Shown: positions 42,318 through 49,586, counted from the stretch's first letter. The stretch: 64,000 nt of DNA from JACMNW01 sp031406155 (GCA_031406155.1 JANOGW010000003.1:62001-126000), one strand, 5' to 3'. Numbers and translations: made by a program. The notes: a model not told the origin generated them from the letters alone.

Positions 42318-43811
42318 ATGGACTACACGCTCGGCGTCGATGTCGGAACCTATGAAACGAAAGGTGTGCTGGTCGATGCAGCGGGCCTGATCGTGGCGCA
42401 GGCAGCATGTGCGCACCAGATGATCGTGCCGCGCGCAGGCTGGGCGGAACACCGTGCGGAGCAGGATTGGTGGGGCGATTTCGTGCGCGTCACGCGGGCG
42501 CTGCTGGATCAAGGTGGCGTTGATCCCGGTTCTATCAAAGCCGTCGCCGCGTCAGCCATCGGGCCGTGCATGCTTCCCGTCGATGCGCAGGGCAAACCCC
42601 TGATGAACGGCGTGCTGTACGGCGTCGACACCCGCGCGCAAGCCGAGATTGTCGATCTGAATGCCAGCATCGGGACCGAAGTCATCCATGCCCGCTGCGG
42701 CAATGCGCTGACATCACAATCAGTGGGCCCAAAGATCCTGTGGCTGCGCCGCAATCACCCTGACCTTTGGGCTAAAACCGCACGCGTGCTGACCTCGACC
42801 AGCTACCTGACCTTCCGGTTGACTGGCGAATATGTGATCGATCATTACACCGCCGCCAGCTTCAGCCCGCTTTACGATCTTGATGCGCAAGACTGGTGCG
42901 TCGATCTGGCCGATATCTGCACCTGTGATCAATTGCCTCGCCTGATGTGGTCAACCGAACTGGCCGGCCGGATCACCGAAGACGCCGCCCGTGAGACCGG
43001 CCTTGCCGCCGGAACGCCGGTCACCTGCGGCACCATCGATGCCGCCGCTGAAGCCGTGTCGGTCAGCGTCACGGCACCCGGCGACATGATGTTGATGTAT
43101 GGCTCCACCGTTTTCATCATCGCCCTGAAGTCTCGCAGGGTGACCGACCCGCGTCTATGGCAGGCGCCATGGCTGTTTCCCGGCCAATATGCCGCAATGG
43201 CGGGCCTGGCCACATCGGGCACACTAACCCACTGGTTCCGCGACCACCTTGCCCGCGATCTGCCCGCGGACACTGCCTTTGCCACCTTGACGGATGAGGC
43301 AGCAGCGTCGCCCCCCGGTGCCAAAGGACTGATCTGCCTGCCATATTTCTCGGGCGAGCGGACCCCGATCCATGATCCGAACGCCAAGGGCATGTTCTTC
43401 GGCCTGAACCTGACCCATATCAGGGGCGACATCTACCGCGCCACTCTTGAAGGCATCGCATCGGCGACCCGCCATATCACCGATACATTCGCAGAAGCAG
43501 GCGCTGCCCCCAGCCGCGTACTTGCCGTCGGCGGCGGCACCAAAAACCGGGTCTGGCTGCAGGCGACGTCCGATTTGACCGGCCTTGACCAGACCCTGTG
43601 CAAGATCGTGACCGGCGCATCCTTCGGCAATGCGTTCCTTGCATCCCTCGCGATCGGCCAGTCGGCTGCGGGTGACATGGCAACATGGAACCCCACCGCC
43701 GAGACCATCCGCGCCACGACCCACGCCGCCTATGCCCGTCAGTACCCGTTGTTTCGCCGCCTGTATGAAGCAACCAAAGACATCGCCGCAGATCTGGGCA
43801 ACCCGGGCTGA
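42318..43811 (+). CDS. FGGY-family carbohydrate kinase, 497 aa
   Basis: ATP-dependent sugar or polyol kinase with two actin-like domains. The N-terminal phosphate loop is LGVDVGTYETKGVLVD; GWAEHRAEQDWW and GVLYGVDTRAQAEI follow. The catalytic base region is CGTIDAAAEAVSVS, and C-terminal marks are PYFSGERTPIHDPNAKGMFFGL and VLAVGGGTKNRVWLQATSDLTG. The length is usual for xylulose/ribulose-type kinases. It ends the BtpA-M42-kinase operon. A kinase is not required by the non-phosphorylative route suggested for the cluster, so this module may handle a second substrate. Confidence 0.9.
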   Translation: MDYTLGVDVGTYETKGVLVDAAGLIVAQAACAHQMIVPRAGWAEHRAEQDWWGDFVRVTRALLDQGGVDPGSIKAVAASAIGPCMLPVDAQGKPLMNGVLYGVDTRAQAEIVDLNASIGTEVIHARCGNALTSQSVGPKILWLRRNHPDLWAKTARVLTSTSYLTFRLTGEYVIDHYTAASFSPLYDLDAQDWCVDLADICTCDQLPRLMWSTELAGRITEDAARETGLAAGTPVTCGTIDAAAEAVSVSVTAPGDMMLMYGSTVFIIALKSRRVTDPRLWQAPWLFPGQYAAMAGLATSGTLTHWFRDHLARDLPADTAFATLTDEAAASPPGAKGLICLPYFSGERTPIHDPNAKGMFFGLNLTHIRGDIYRATLEGIASATRHITDTFAEAGAAPSRVLAVGGGTKNRVWLQATSDLTGLDQTLCKIVTGASFGNAFLASLAIGQSAAGDMATWNPTAETIRATTHAAYARQYPLFRRLYEATKDIAADLGNPG

Positions 43812-43812
43812 C

Positions 43813-43850
43813 GGTTTTTCTTCTGTTCAAAAATATCCCCGCCGGAGGCA
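43813..43850. repeat. TATCCCCGCCGGAGGC repeat (family copy C)
   Basis: TTTTTCTTCTGTTCAAAAAT followed by ATCCCCGCCGGAGGCA lies between convergent FGGY kinase and fucU. Its reverse complement matches 22506-22525, and its core recurs at 26951-26967. Confidence 0.6.
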
Positions 43851-43872
43851 TAAACCCCCGCCGCGCGTGCCG

Positions 43873-44328
43873 TCACAAGGGTGGCAGATCCACGACACCT
43901 TTCCTGACAATGAAACAGCCATAAGGCCCAGCATCGGATGTGCGGATGACGCAGAACGCTCGCTCGGCTGCGGCATAAAACGAAAATCTGTCCACCGGCA
44001 GCATCTGCACCGCGCGACCTTCGGCGGCATCAAGCACGCGCTGCACGCGGGCAAAAACCGGCATCGGCGCATCGGGGTCTCCGACCACCTGCATGCGCGT
44101 CACGGGCGCTGCGACAAAGGTATCAATCGGCATCAAAGTCAGGATCGCAGCCAGTCCGGACGGAATATCACAGCCCGCCATGTCGATCAGATGCCCATAA
44201 GTGGTCTTGGCCGCAATCCTCGCCGCCGGATGGTTGACATCGCAGATCACCAGATCATCGCCATGTCCCATCAGCATCAGGACATGCACCAATTCCGCCG
44301 ACAGCTTCTGGTCAATTCCCTTGAGCAC
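43873..44328 (-). CDS. fucU: RbsD/FucU-family sugar mutarotase, 151 aa (paralogue 1)
   Basis: Interconverts sugar anomers (fucose or ribose type). The GTG at 44328 is chosen as start: it gives VLKGIDQKLSAELVHVL, aligned with MLKGLDNRLNADVLYAL of the second paralogue, and GGGGGTGACG precedes it. Family marks are MGHGDDLVICDVNHPA, MPIDTFVAAPVTRMQVVG, DRFSFYAAAERAFCVIRTSD and YGCFIVRKGVV. It lies behind the two ABC permease genes on the same strand, across an AT-rich hairpin, so it is probably transcribed with them from operator site 3. Confidence 0.88.
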   Translation of the reverse strand: MLKGIDQKLSAELVHVLMLMGHGDDLVICDVNHPAARIAAKTTYGHLIDMAGCDIPSGLAAILTLMPIDTFVAAPVTRMQVVGDPDAPMPVFARVQRVLDAAEGRAVQMLPVDRFSFYAAAERAFCVIRTSDAGPYGCFIVRKGVVDLPPL

Positions 44329-44350
44329 ACCGTCACCCCCACCGCGCAAC

Positions 44351-44373
44351 CAAGGATTTTCCCAAAATCCTTG
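44351..44373. repeat. AT-rich hairpin between fucU and the ABC permease genes
   Basis: Perfect 10-bp arms CAAGGATTTT/AAAATCCTTG (44351-44360, 44364-44373) with a CCC loop. A further CAAGGATTTTACTT follows at 44387-44400. It resembles the hairpins at 5317-5366 and 27844-27887 and could attenuate fucU expression. Confidence 0.6.
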
Positions 44374-44394
44374 CCAAAGTTCATGTCAAGGATT

Positions 44395-45312
44395 TTACTT
44401 CACCGCCCCCGCCGCCATGCCCTTGATAATAAACCGTTCCAGCAGGACGCCAATCACGATCAGCGGCAGGATGGCCGCGAACGACAGCGCGGCCATCGAC
44501 CACCAGGAGATGCCCTGCGATCCAGTCTGGCTCGCCACCATCACCGGCAAGGTCTTGGCATCGGTCGAGGTCAGCAAAGCGGCGAAGAAATACTCGTTCC
44601 AGGTCAGCACCAGCGACAGGATCATCGCAGCCACCATGCCCGGCAGCGCCAGCGGCAGGATGATGGTGATGAACGCCCCCCAGATCGACAACCCGTCCAC
44701 CAGTGCTGCCTCTTCCAGATCGGTCGGGATCCCCGCAAACTGGTCGCGCATGATCCAGATCACGATCGGCAGTACCGACAGCGTATAGAGCAGGATCAAT
44801 CCGATCCTCGTGTCGAGCAGGGCCAGTTCCTTGTACAAGACCAGAAATGGCAGCGCCAGAACCACTGGTGGCAGGATCAGTTGGCTCAGGAAGAAGAACG
44901 AGATGTCGGCATTCCGCATATAGCCGAACTTGTAGGAAAACCGCGACAGCCCGTAGGCCGCAAGACTGCCCAGAACCACCGCCAGCACAGACGCCGACAC
45001 GGCGGTGATCAGCGAGTTGGTGAAGCGTTTGAGGAATTCGTCGCGCACGGTGGACTCCGCCCCGATGGTATCAGGCGACAGGCCCATCGACTTCCAGCCA
45101 AGCCATTTCGGCGTGAAATCCACCCAAGGGATTAAGTGTCCCTTCATCACGTCGGGGGCCATCTTGAAAGAGGTGGTCAGCGTCCAATAAATAGGAAACA
45201 GGCAGATGAACGCCCACAGGATCAGGACGGCGTAAATCGTCAGTCGCCCGGTCCACCATTTCGCACGGTGGGTCAGGTCGGATGGCGCATCATGAAAAAT
45301 CTGATCTGTCAT
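44395..45312 (-). CDS. ABC sugar transporter permease, CUT1 MalG-like, 305 aa
   Basis: The second membrane subunit of the importer. The ATG at 45312 shares one base with the stop of the upstream permease (TGATG), so the two are coupled. Six helices are visible, starting with TIYAVLILWAFICLFPIYWTLTTSF. The cytoplasmic EAA loop reads DLEEAALVDGLSIWGAFITIILPLALPG, followed by LVLTWNEYFFAALLTSTDAKTLPVMVAS, typical of MalG. Partners are the 45312-46415 permease, the binding protein at 49712 and the ATPase at 51625. Confidence 0.92.
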   Translation of the reverse strand: MTDQIFHDAPSDLTHRAKWWTGRLTIYAVLILWAFICLFPIYWTLTTSFKMAPDVMKGHLIPWVDFTPKWLGWKSMGLSPDTIGAESTVRDEFLKRFTNSLITAVSASVLAVVLGSLAAYGLSRFSYKFGYMRNADISFFFLSQLILPPVVLALPFLVLYKELALLDTRIGLILLYTLSVLPIVIWIMRDQFAGIPTDLEEAALVDGLSIWGAFITIILPLALPGMVAAMILSLVLTWNEYFFAALLTSTDAKTLPVMVASQTGSQGISWWSMAALSFAAILPLIVIGVLLERFIIKGMAAGAVK

Positions 45313-46415
45313 CAATACCTCGGCCTCATCCAGCGATCTGCGATCTTCATCAGGATGGTCATGCCGATGATGATGATCACCAGATACACCATCGCCAACA
45401 TCGTGCCGTAGCCGACGTTCGATCGATCCCGGTATTCGCGGAAGATAAAGCTGGTGACGCTGTCGGTAGCACCACCAGGCCCGCCAGAGGTGACATTGAT
45501 GATGATGTCGGCCAGCTTCAACTTGAAGATGATGCGGATCAGGATCGCGGTGATCGAGACCGGCAGCATCAGCGGGAAGGTCACTTCCCAGAAACCACGC
45601 CAGCCGTTGGCACCGTCGACCTTCGCGGCCTCCTGCAATTCCTTGGGGATAGTCTGCAGCCCCGCCAGAATCATGATCATCATGAAAGGGATATAGGTCC
45701 AGGCATCCATCGCCATGATGATGAAGCGCGCGATTTCAGGGTTGCCAAAGAACGACGGGTCATCCCATCCAAGGGCACGTGCCAGACGTGCCAGCGGGCC
45801 GAACCGGATCTCCATCATCGACTTGCCGATCATCCAGCTGACGGCTACGGGGGACAGCATCAGGGGCAACAGGAACGCCACCCGAAAGAACTTGCGCGCC
45901 CTGATATCGGCGTTCAGCAGCAGTGCCAGCCCAAAGGCGATCGCATATTCCACAATGATCGCCAGCAGATACCAGATCATGTTGGTCAGGGCATTCCAGT
46001 AGAACGGGTCCGCCCACATTTGTTTCAGATTGTCGAGGCCATTGAATTTGCGCCCGTCCAGCGAGGCAAGGTTCCAGTCCGAAAAAGCAATCCCCAGACC
46101 AAAGACCAGCGGCAGAATGGCAAATGACAGCACGAACAGCACCGCAGGCAACACGAACAGAACTCGTTTGCCCTGTTCGCCGTGTATCAGAACCTGACCC
46201 CAACACAGGCAGGCAGCCCAGAACACATAGGCATAAAGCGTCGGCCGCCAGTTCGCAAAACCGAAATCGCGCAAGCCTGCCGCCTGCAACGATTGCAGCA
46301 GGGCCACCAAAAGCAAAAGCCCCGCCGCCCCCCAGATCAGGGTTTGCCCCATCCTACGCCGGGCGTCGGAGATGTTGTCGTTCGTTACGACGTGAAGAAG
46401 GTCTCCGCTGCTCAT
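45312..46415 (-). CDS. ABC sugar transporter permease, CUT1 MalF-like, 367 aa
   Basis: The first membrane subunit of the importer. Two extra N-terminal helices (LIWGAAGLLLLVALLQSL, TLYAYVFWAACLCWGQVLI) precede the standard six, so it has about eight. The EAA loop is ELQEAAKVDGANGWRGFWEVTFPLMLPV. The ATG at 46415 lies seven bases after the TAACAT of operator site 3 and has no ribosome site, so a leaderless message is likely; ATG at 46424 is an alternative inside the operator. Upstream lies the pucBAC operon, which separates this gene from the cognate binding-protein gene. Confidence 0.9.
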   Translation of the reverse strand: MSSGDLLHVVTNDNISDARRRMGQTLIWGAAGLLLLVALLQSLQAAGLRDFGFANWRPTLYAYVFWAACLCWGQVLIHGEQGKRVLFVLPAVLFVLSFAILPLVFGLGIAFSDWNLASLDGRKFNGLDNLKQMWADPFYWNALTNMIWYLLAIIVEYAIAFGLALLLNADIRARKFFRVAFLLPLMLSPVAVSWMIGKSMMEIRFGPLARLARALGWDDPSFFGNPEIARFIIMAMDAWTYIPFMMIMILAGLQTIPKELQEAAKVDGANGWRGFWEVTFPLMLPVSITAILIRIIFKLKLADIIINVTSGGPGGATDSVTSFIFREYRDRSNVGYGTMLAMVYLVIIIIGMTILMKIADRWMRPRY

Positions 46416-46430
46416 GACTGACATGTTAGC
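46415..46430 (-). promoter_or_regulatory. Operator site 3 at the ABC permease promoter
   Basis: Read on the minus strand, CTAACATGTCAG (46429-46418) differs from site 1 by one base. TAACAT lies seven bases before the ATG at 46415. No good -35 was found at the usual distance. Confidence 0.7.
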
Positions 46431-46660
46431 TGGCGGACCGGGCCGAGGGAAGGGGCCTTGCAAGAAAGGTGACGGAAAGCAGAATCATCATAAGGGAGCC
46501 CGGTCAACTACCCGACATTTGCGGTTTCTGCTGCAAACCTTTGCCCTTCACGCGGCATTGAGGGTTGCTGCCGCCGCCGCCTCGCCTGACCGCACTCCCA
46601 TGAAGTTAAACGCATAACTTTACATATCTCGAACATGGATCAAGGCCCAATACCCAAATG

Positions 46661-46704
46661 TGTAAAGTCAAGGGTACAGTTAAATATGTCATGCAGACGT
46701 GACA
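46661..46704. promoter_or_regulatory. Tandem PpsR/CrtJ operators upstream of pucB
   Basis: Two TGT-N12-ACA palindromes lie at 46661-46678 and 46687-46704 with exactly eight bases between them. This is the layout of cooperative CrtJ/PpsR sites at photosynthesis promoters. A TTGACG at 46708-46712 region follows directly. Oxygen and light repression of puc is the expected role. The rest of the 46430-46820 gap shows no gene. Confidence 0.8.
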
Positions 46705-46820
46705 CATTGACGCGGCAATGACGTGTGCAGGCAAGCTTTGCGGCGTTATGGTTCTGGGCGAGCGGGGTGTCGTCAACTCGAGCCAGATGACTGCGACGAC
46801 CTAGGTACGGAGGAACAGTA

Positions 46821-46976
46821 ATGTCCAACGATCCCAACAAGGTCTGGCCCACCGGCCTGACCCTTAAAGAAGCTGAGGAAGTGCACAGCTACCTCATCGA
46901 CGGGACACGCGTTTTTGGGGTGATAGCTCTGATCGCACATGTCTTGGTGGCCGTTTCAACGCCGTGGCTTGGCTAG
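46821..46976 (+). CDS. pucB: Light-harvesting complex 2 beta polypeptide
   Basis: A 51-residue antenna apoprotein of the photosynthetic membrane. It reads MSNDPNKVWPTGLTLKEAEE, then VHSYLIDGTRVFG, a single transmembrane helix and TPWLG at the end. It is the same length and pattern as Rhodobacter PucB. His40 in ALIAHVL is the B850 bacteriochlorophyll ligand and His22 is the other conserved histidine. CGGAGGAAC precedes the ATG. It starts the pucBAC operon under the PpsR-type sites at 46661-46704, and pucA follows after 10 bases. Confidence 0.95.
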   Translation: MSNDPNKVWPTGLTLKEAEEVHSYLIDGTRVFGVIALIAHVLVAVSTPWLG

Positions 46977-46986
46977 GGGGTGCATC

Positions 46987-47292
46987 ATGAATAACGCAAA
47001 GATGTGGCTCGTCGTGAAGCCGACAGTCGGCGTTCCGTTGTTTCTGACAGCGGTCGCTGTCGGGTCTTTTGCCGTCCATGTTGCGGTTTTAAGCAACACG
47101 ACATGGGTCGCAGATTTCCTGAGCGGCAAGTCGCTGGGAACGGGAACGGCGCAACTGACCGTTGATCAGCCGCTGGCCGCGCAGGCGTCCTACGCGCCAT
47201 CGGGGCAGCAAGAGGTTCTGATCACAATGCCGGATGGCACGACGGCGCGTGCGATTTTGCAGGTACCGCAAACAGTTGCTGCACTGAAATAG
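46987..47292 (+). CDS. pucA: Light-harvesting complex 2 alpha polypeptide with long C-terminal extension, 101 aa
   Basis: The alpha partner of PucB. Residues 1-50 follow the family: MNNAKMWLVVKPTVGVPLF, a transmembrane helix, His31 in SFAVHVAVL as the B850 ligand, and NTTW (37-40). Residues 44-45 are Phe-Leu, where B800-850 complexes usually have Tyr-Tyr or Tyr-Trp that hydrogen-bond the B850 acetyl groups. The usual protein ends near residue 54-60. Here about 45 more residues follow (TAQLTVDQPLAAQASYAPSG, then QEVLITMPDGTTARAILQVP), a beta-rich, periplasmic-facing tail. The frame is open without break, and the codon use matches the rest. Confidence 0.93.
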   Translation: MNNAKMWLVVKPTVGVPLFLTAVAVGSFAVHVAVLSNTTWVADFLSGKSLGTGTAQLTVDQPLAAQASYAPSGQQEVLITMPDGTTARAILQVPQTVAALK

Positions 47293-47470
47293 CGGGTCTG
47301 CCCTGTCTCGACGGGGCTGGCCACCGCACAAAATGGGGCCCGCCGTCCTTCGGCATGGGGGTCCCATCCTTGCCTGATGCGCGTGCCGGTTCATCCGGCC
47401 GGGTCGAGCCGGCTGATCCGGGGTGATGACGTGGCAAGGGTGATAACGGGGCAATGATGGTACACGACTG

Positions 47471-48931
47471 ATGTCCAGATATAAAACTTTCGCCCTGCGA
47501 AAACTGTCCGGCATCGGGCCGCGTTTCTTGCCATTTGCCGACGTCGCCTCGGAGGAAGTGTCGCTGTCGCACCTGCTGCGGTTATCATTGTTTCAGGTGT
47601 CGGTCGGTATGGCGCTGGTGTTGATGGTCGGCACGCTGAACCGGGTGATGATTGTCGAATTGCGCGTGCCCGCCACGTTGGTGGCTGGCATGCTGGCGCT
47701 GCCGGTGATCTTTGCGCCATTACGAGCTTTTGTCGGTCACAGGTCAGATAATTTCGTATCCGCGCTGGGGTGGCGGCGGGTGCCGTTCATCTTCAAGGGC
47801 ACCATGCTGCAGTTTGGTGGCTTCGCGATCATGCCTTTTGCTCTGCTGGTGCTGGCAGGGCATGGCGAGGCCAGCGATGCGCCGCGCTGGATCGGGCTGT
47901 CGGCGGCGGCCCTTGCATTCCTGTTGGTCGGGGCCGGGGTGCATATCGTGCAGACCGTCGGTCTGGCGCTGGCGACCGATCTGGTGCCCGAGGCGGATCA
48001 ACCAAAAGTCGTCGGCCTGATGTATGTGATTTTGCTGGTCGGCATGATTGTCAGCGCTTTTGTCTTCGGCGCCTTGCTAGAAAATTACTCGCCCGGACGA
48101 TTGATACAGGTCATTCAGGGATCGGCGGTGGCAACCCTTGTGCTGAACGGCGTCGCGTTGTGGAAGCAAGAGGCGCGCAATCGTGACCGCGCCATGGCCC
48201 CGCCGCGGGAGCTTGGTTTTGCTGAAAGCTGGCGGCGGCTGACGGCGGGCAAGGGGATGCTGCGGCTGTTGGCGGTGATCGGCCTTGGCACGGCGGGGTT
48301 TGCCATGGCGGATGTGCTGCTGGAGCCGTTTGGCGGCCAGGTTCTGCAGATGACTGTGGCCGAGACCACCCGGCTAACCGTCATGCTGGCATCAGGCAGC
48401 TTGATCGGGTTTGCGCTGGCCTCGCGGTTGCTGGGGCAGGGCGGGCGGCCAGTTGATCTGGCCACGCTGGGGGCCGTCGTCGGAGCCGCCGCATTTGCCT
48501 TCATCATCGAGGCTGCGATGGTGGTGTCGGTGCCGGTTCTGGTCGGTGCCACCCTTGCGGCAGGGCTTGGGGCCGGGCTGTTCGGGCATGGCACACTGAC
48601 CGCAACGATGCGCCGCGCCCTGCGCGGGCAGATCGGCTTGTCTCTGGGTGCCTGGGGCGCTGTGCAGACCACAGCCGCAGGTCTTGCCATTGCCACCGGC
48701 GGGGTGATCCGAGATGCCATTGGTCTGCGGCATGGCCAGCCTGCCGTGACGGCCGATGCCTACATTCCGGTTTTTGCTTTGGAGATCGGCCTTCTGGTAC
48801 TAGCCATTATCGTGGCACGGCCGTTGATGGGTCTATCTCCGGGCAGGGACGGCACACGTTCCGGTCAGGTCTCGGATGGCGCTGGCGTGTCGTCCATCGG
48901 GGCATCCGGCCCGAACCCCGATACAGTTTGA
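47471..48931 (+). CDS. pucC: PucC/LhaA-family light-harvesting assembly protein, 486 aa
   Basis: A 12-helix major-facilitator-type membrane protein of the bacteriochlorophyll delivery family, needed for LH2 assembly in Rhodobacter. Marks are LRLSLFQVSVGMALVLMVGTLNRVMIVEL, LPVIFAPLRAFVGHRSDNF, GWRRVPFIFKGTMLQFGGFAIMPFALL and HIVQTVGLALATDLVPEADQPKVVGLMY. GHGTLTATMRRALRGQIGLSLGAWGAVQTTAAGLAIATGGVIRD is typical of the C-terminal half. It lies 178 bases behind pucA. Order pucB-pucA-pucC matches known puc operons. LhaA is the close paralogue; the position favours PucC. Confidence 0.92.
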   Translation: MSRYKTFALRKLSGIGPRFLPFADVASEEVSLSHLLRLSLFQVSVGMALVLMVGTLNRVMIVELRVPATLVAGMLALPVIFAPLRAFVGHRSDNFVSALGWRRVPFIFKGTMLQFGGFAIMPFALLVLAGHGEASDAPRWIGLSAAALAFLLVGAGVHIVQTVGLALATDLVPEADQPKVVGLMYVILLVGMIVSAFVFGALLENYSPGRLIQVIQGSAVATLVLNGVALWKQEARNRDRAMAPPRELGFAESWRRLTAGKGMLRLLAVIGLGTAGFAMADVLLEPFGGQVLQMTVAETTRLTVMLASGSLIGFALASRLLGQGGRPVDLATLGAVVGAAAFAFIIEAAMVVSVPVLVGATLAAGLGAGLFGHGTLTATMRRALRGQIGLSLGAWGAVQTTAAGLAIATGGVIRDAIGLRHGQPAVTADAYIPVFALEIGLLVLAIIVARPLMGLSPGRDGTRSGQVSDGAGVSSIGASGPNPDTV

Positions 48932-48986
48932 CGCGCATGCTGAAGCTGAACCGTCTATGATACGCCCCCAGTCAATGAGGTGACCC

Positions 48987-49586
48987 ATGACCACAATCAT
49001 CACACGCCTTTACCCGAACAGTGCAGCGGCGCAGGCTGTTGCGGCAGCCCTTCTGCAGGAGGGTCACAGCGAGGATACGATTGACGTTATTGCGCATGAC
49101 GGTGCATCCGATCTGATCGACCGGTTGCGCGCCGCCCGGGTCGGGCCGCACAACGCAGCCGCTTATGCCCCGCATATTGCAAACGGCAACGCCTTGCTGG
49201 TGGTGCGGGCGGGTTTCAATCCGGTCGGGGCTGCCCGTAATGCGATGAAGATCACCGCGCGCCATCCGTCAATTGACCTTGGGCTGGCCGATCAAGATGA
49301 AGATGTCCGCGAGGATCCCGATCCGGCGCAGCACTCCAGCGTGCTGACAGATCATCCGCTGTTCATGTCGAACCCGCATCGTGAACGGTTTCATGGCCAT
49401 ATCCTGGGCAACAATCTGGTCACAGCCCCCCGCGAAAAGCGGTTTGCGATTGCGGGTGGCGCCTTCATGTCGTCCAGGTTCTGGCCCATGCGGCTGGTAT
49501 CGGAAACCGCGAAAGAGGGCACCTCGGACATCTCCGGTGGCGCGTTGTTGCTGACAACGCAGATCGATAGCAGCAAACGCGACTAG
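48987..49586 (+). CDS. Hypothetical protein downstream of pucC, 199 aa
   Basis: A soluble protein without signal peptide. The N-terminal half looks like a small alpha/beta domain (TTIITRLYPNSAAAQAVAAALLQEGHSEDTIDVIAHDG, ANGNALLVVRAGFNPVGAARNAMKI), reminiscent of stress-protein modules that begin with a two-strand-helix pattern. The C-terminal half is distinct: DHPLFMSNPHRERFHGHILGNNLV and FAIAGGAFMSSRFWPMRLVSE. It starts 55 bases after pucC with AATGAGGTG upstream, so it may be co-transcribed with pucBAC. I do not recognise it as PucD or PucE. A role in the antenna is a guess from position only. Confidence 0.65.
   Translation: MTTIITRLYPNSAAAQAVAAALLQEGHSEDTIDVIAHDGASDLIDRLRAARVGPHNAAAYAPHIANGNALLVVRAGFNPVGAARNAMKITARHPSIDLGLADQDEDVREDPDPAQHSSVLTDHPLFMSNPHRERFHGHILGNNLVTAPREKRFAIAGGAFMSSRFWPMRLVSETAKEGTSDISGGALLLTTQIDSSKRD

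Noticed and set aside
40869..42512. Long open frame (547 codons) opposite the BtpA and M42 genes
   Set aside because: Its translation is His/Arg-rich without any domain, and the plus-strand genes have complete family motifs; it is an antisense shadow of high-GC coding DNA.
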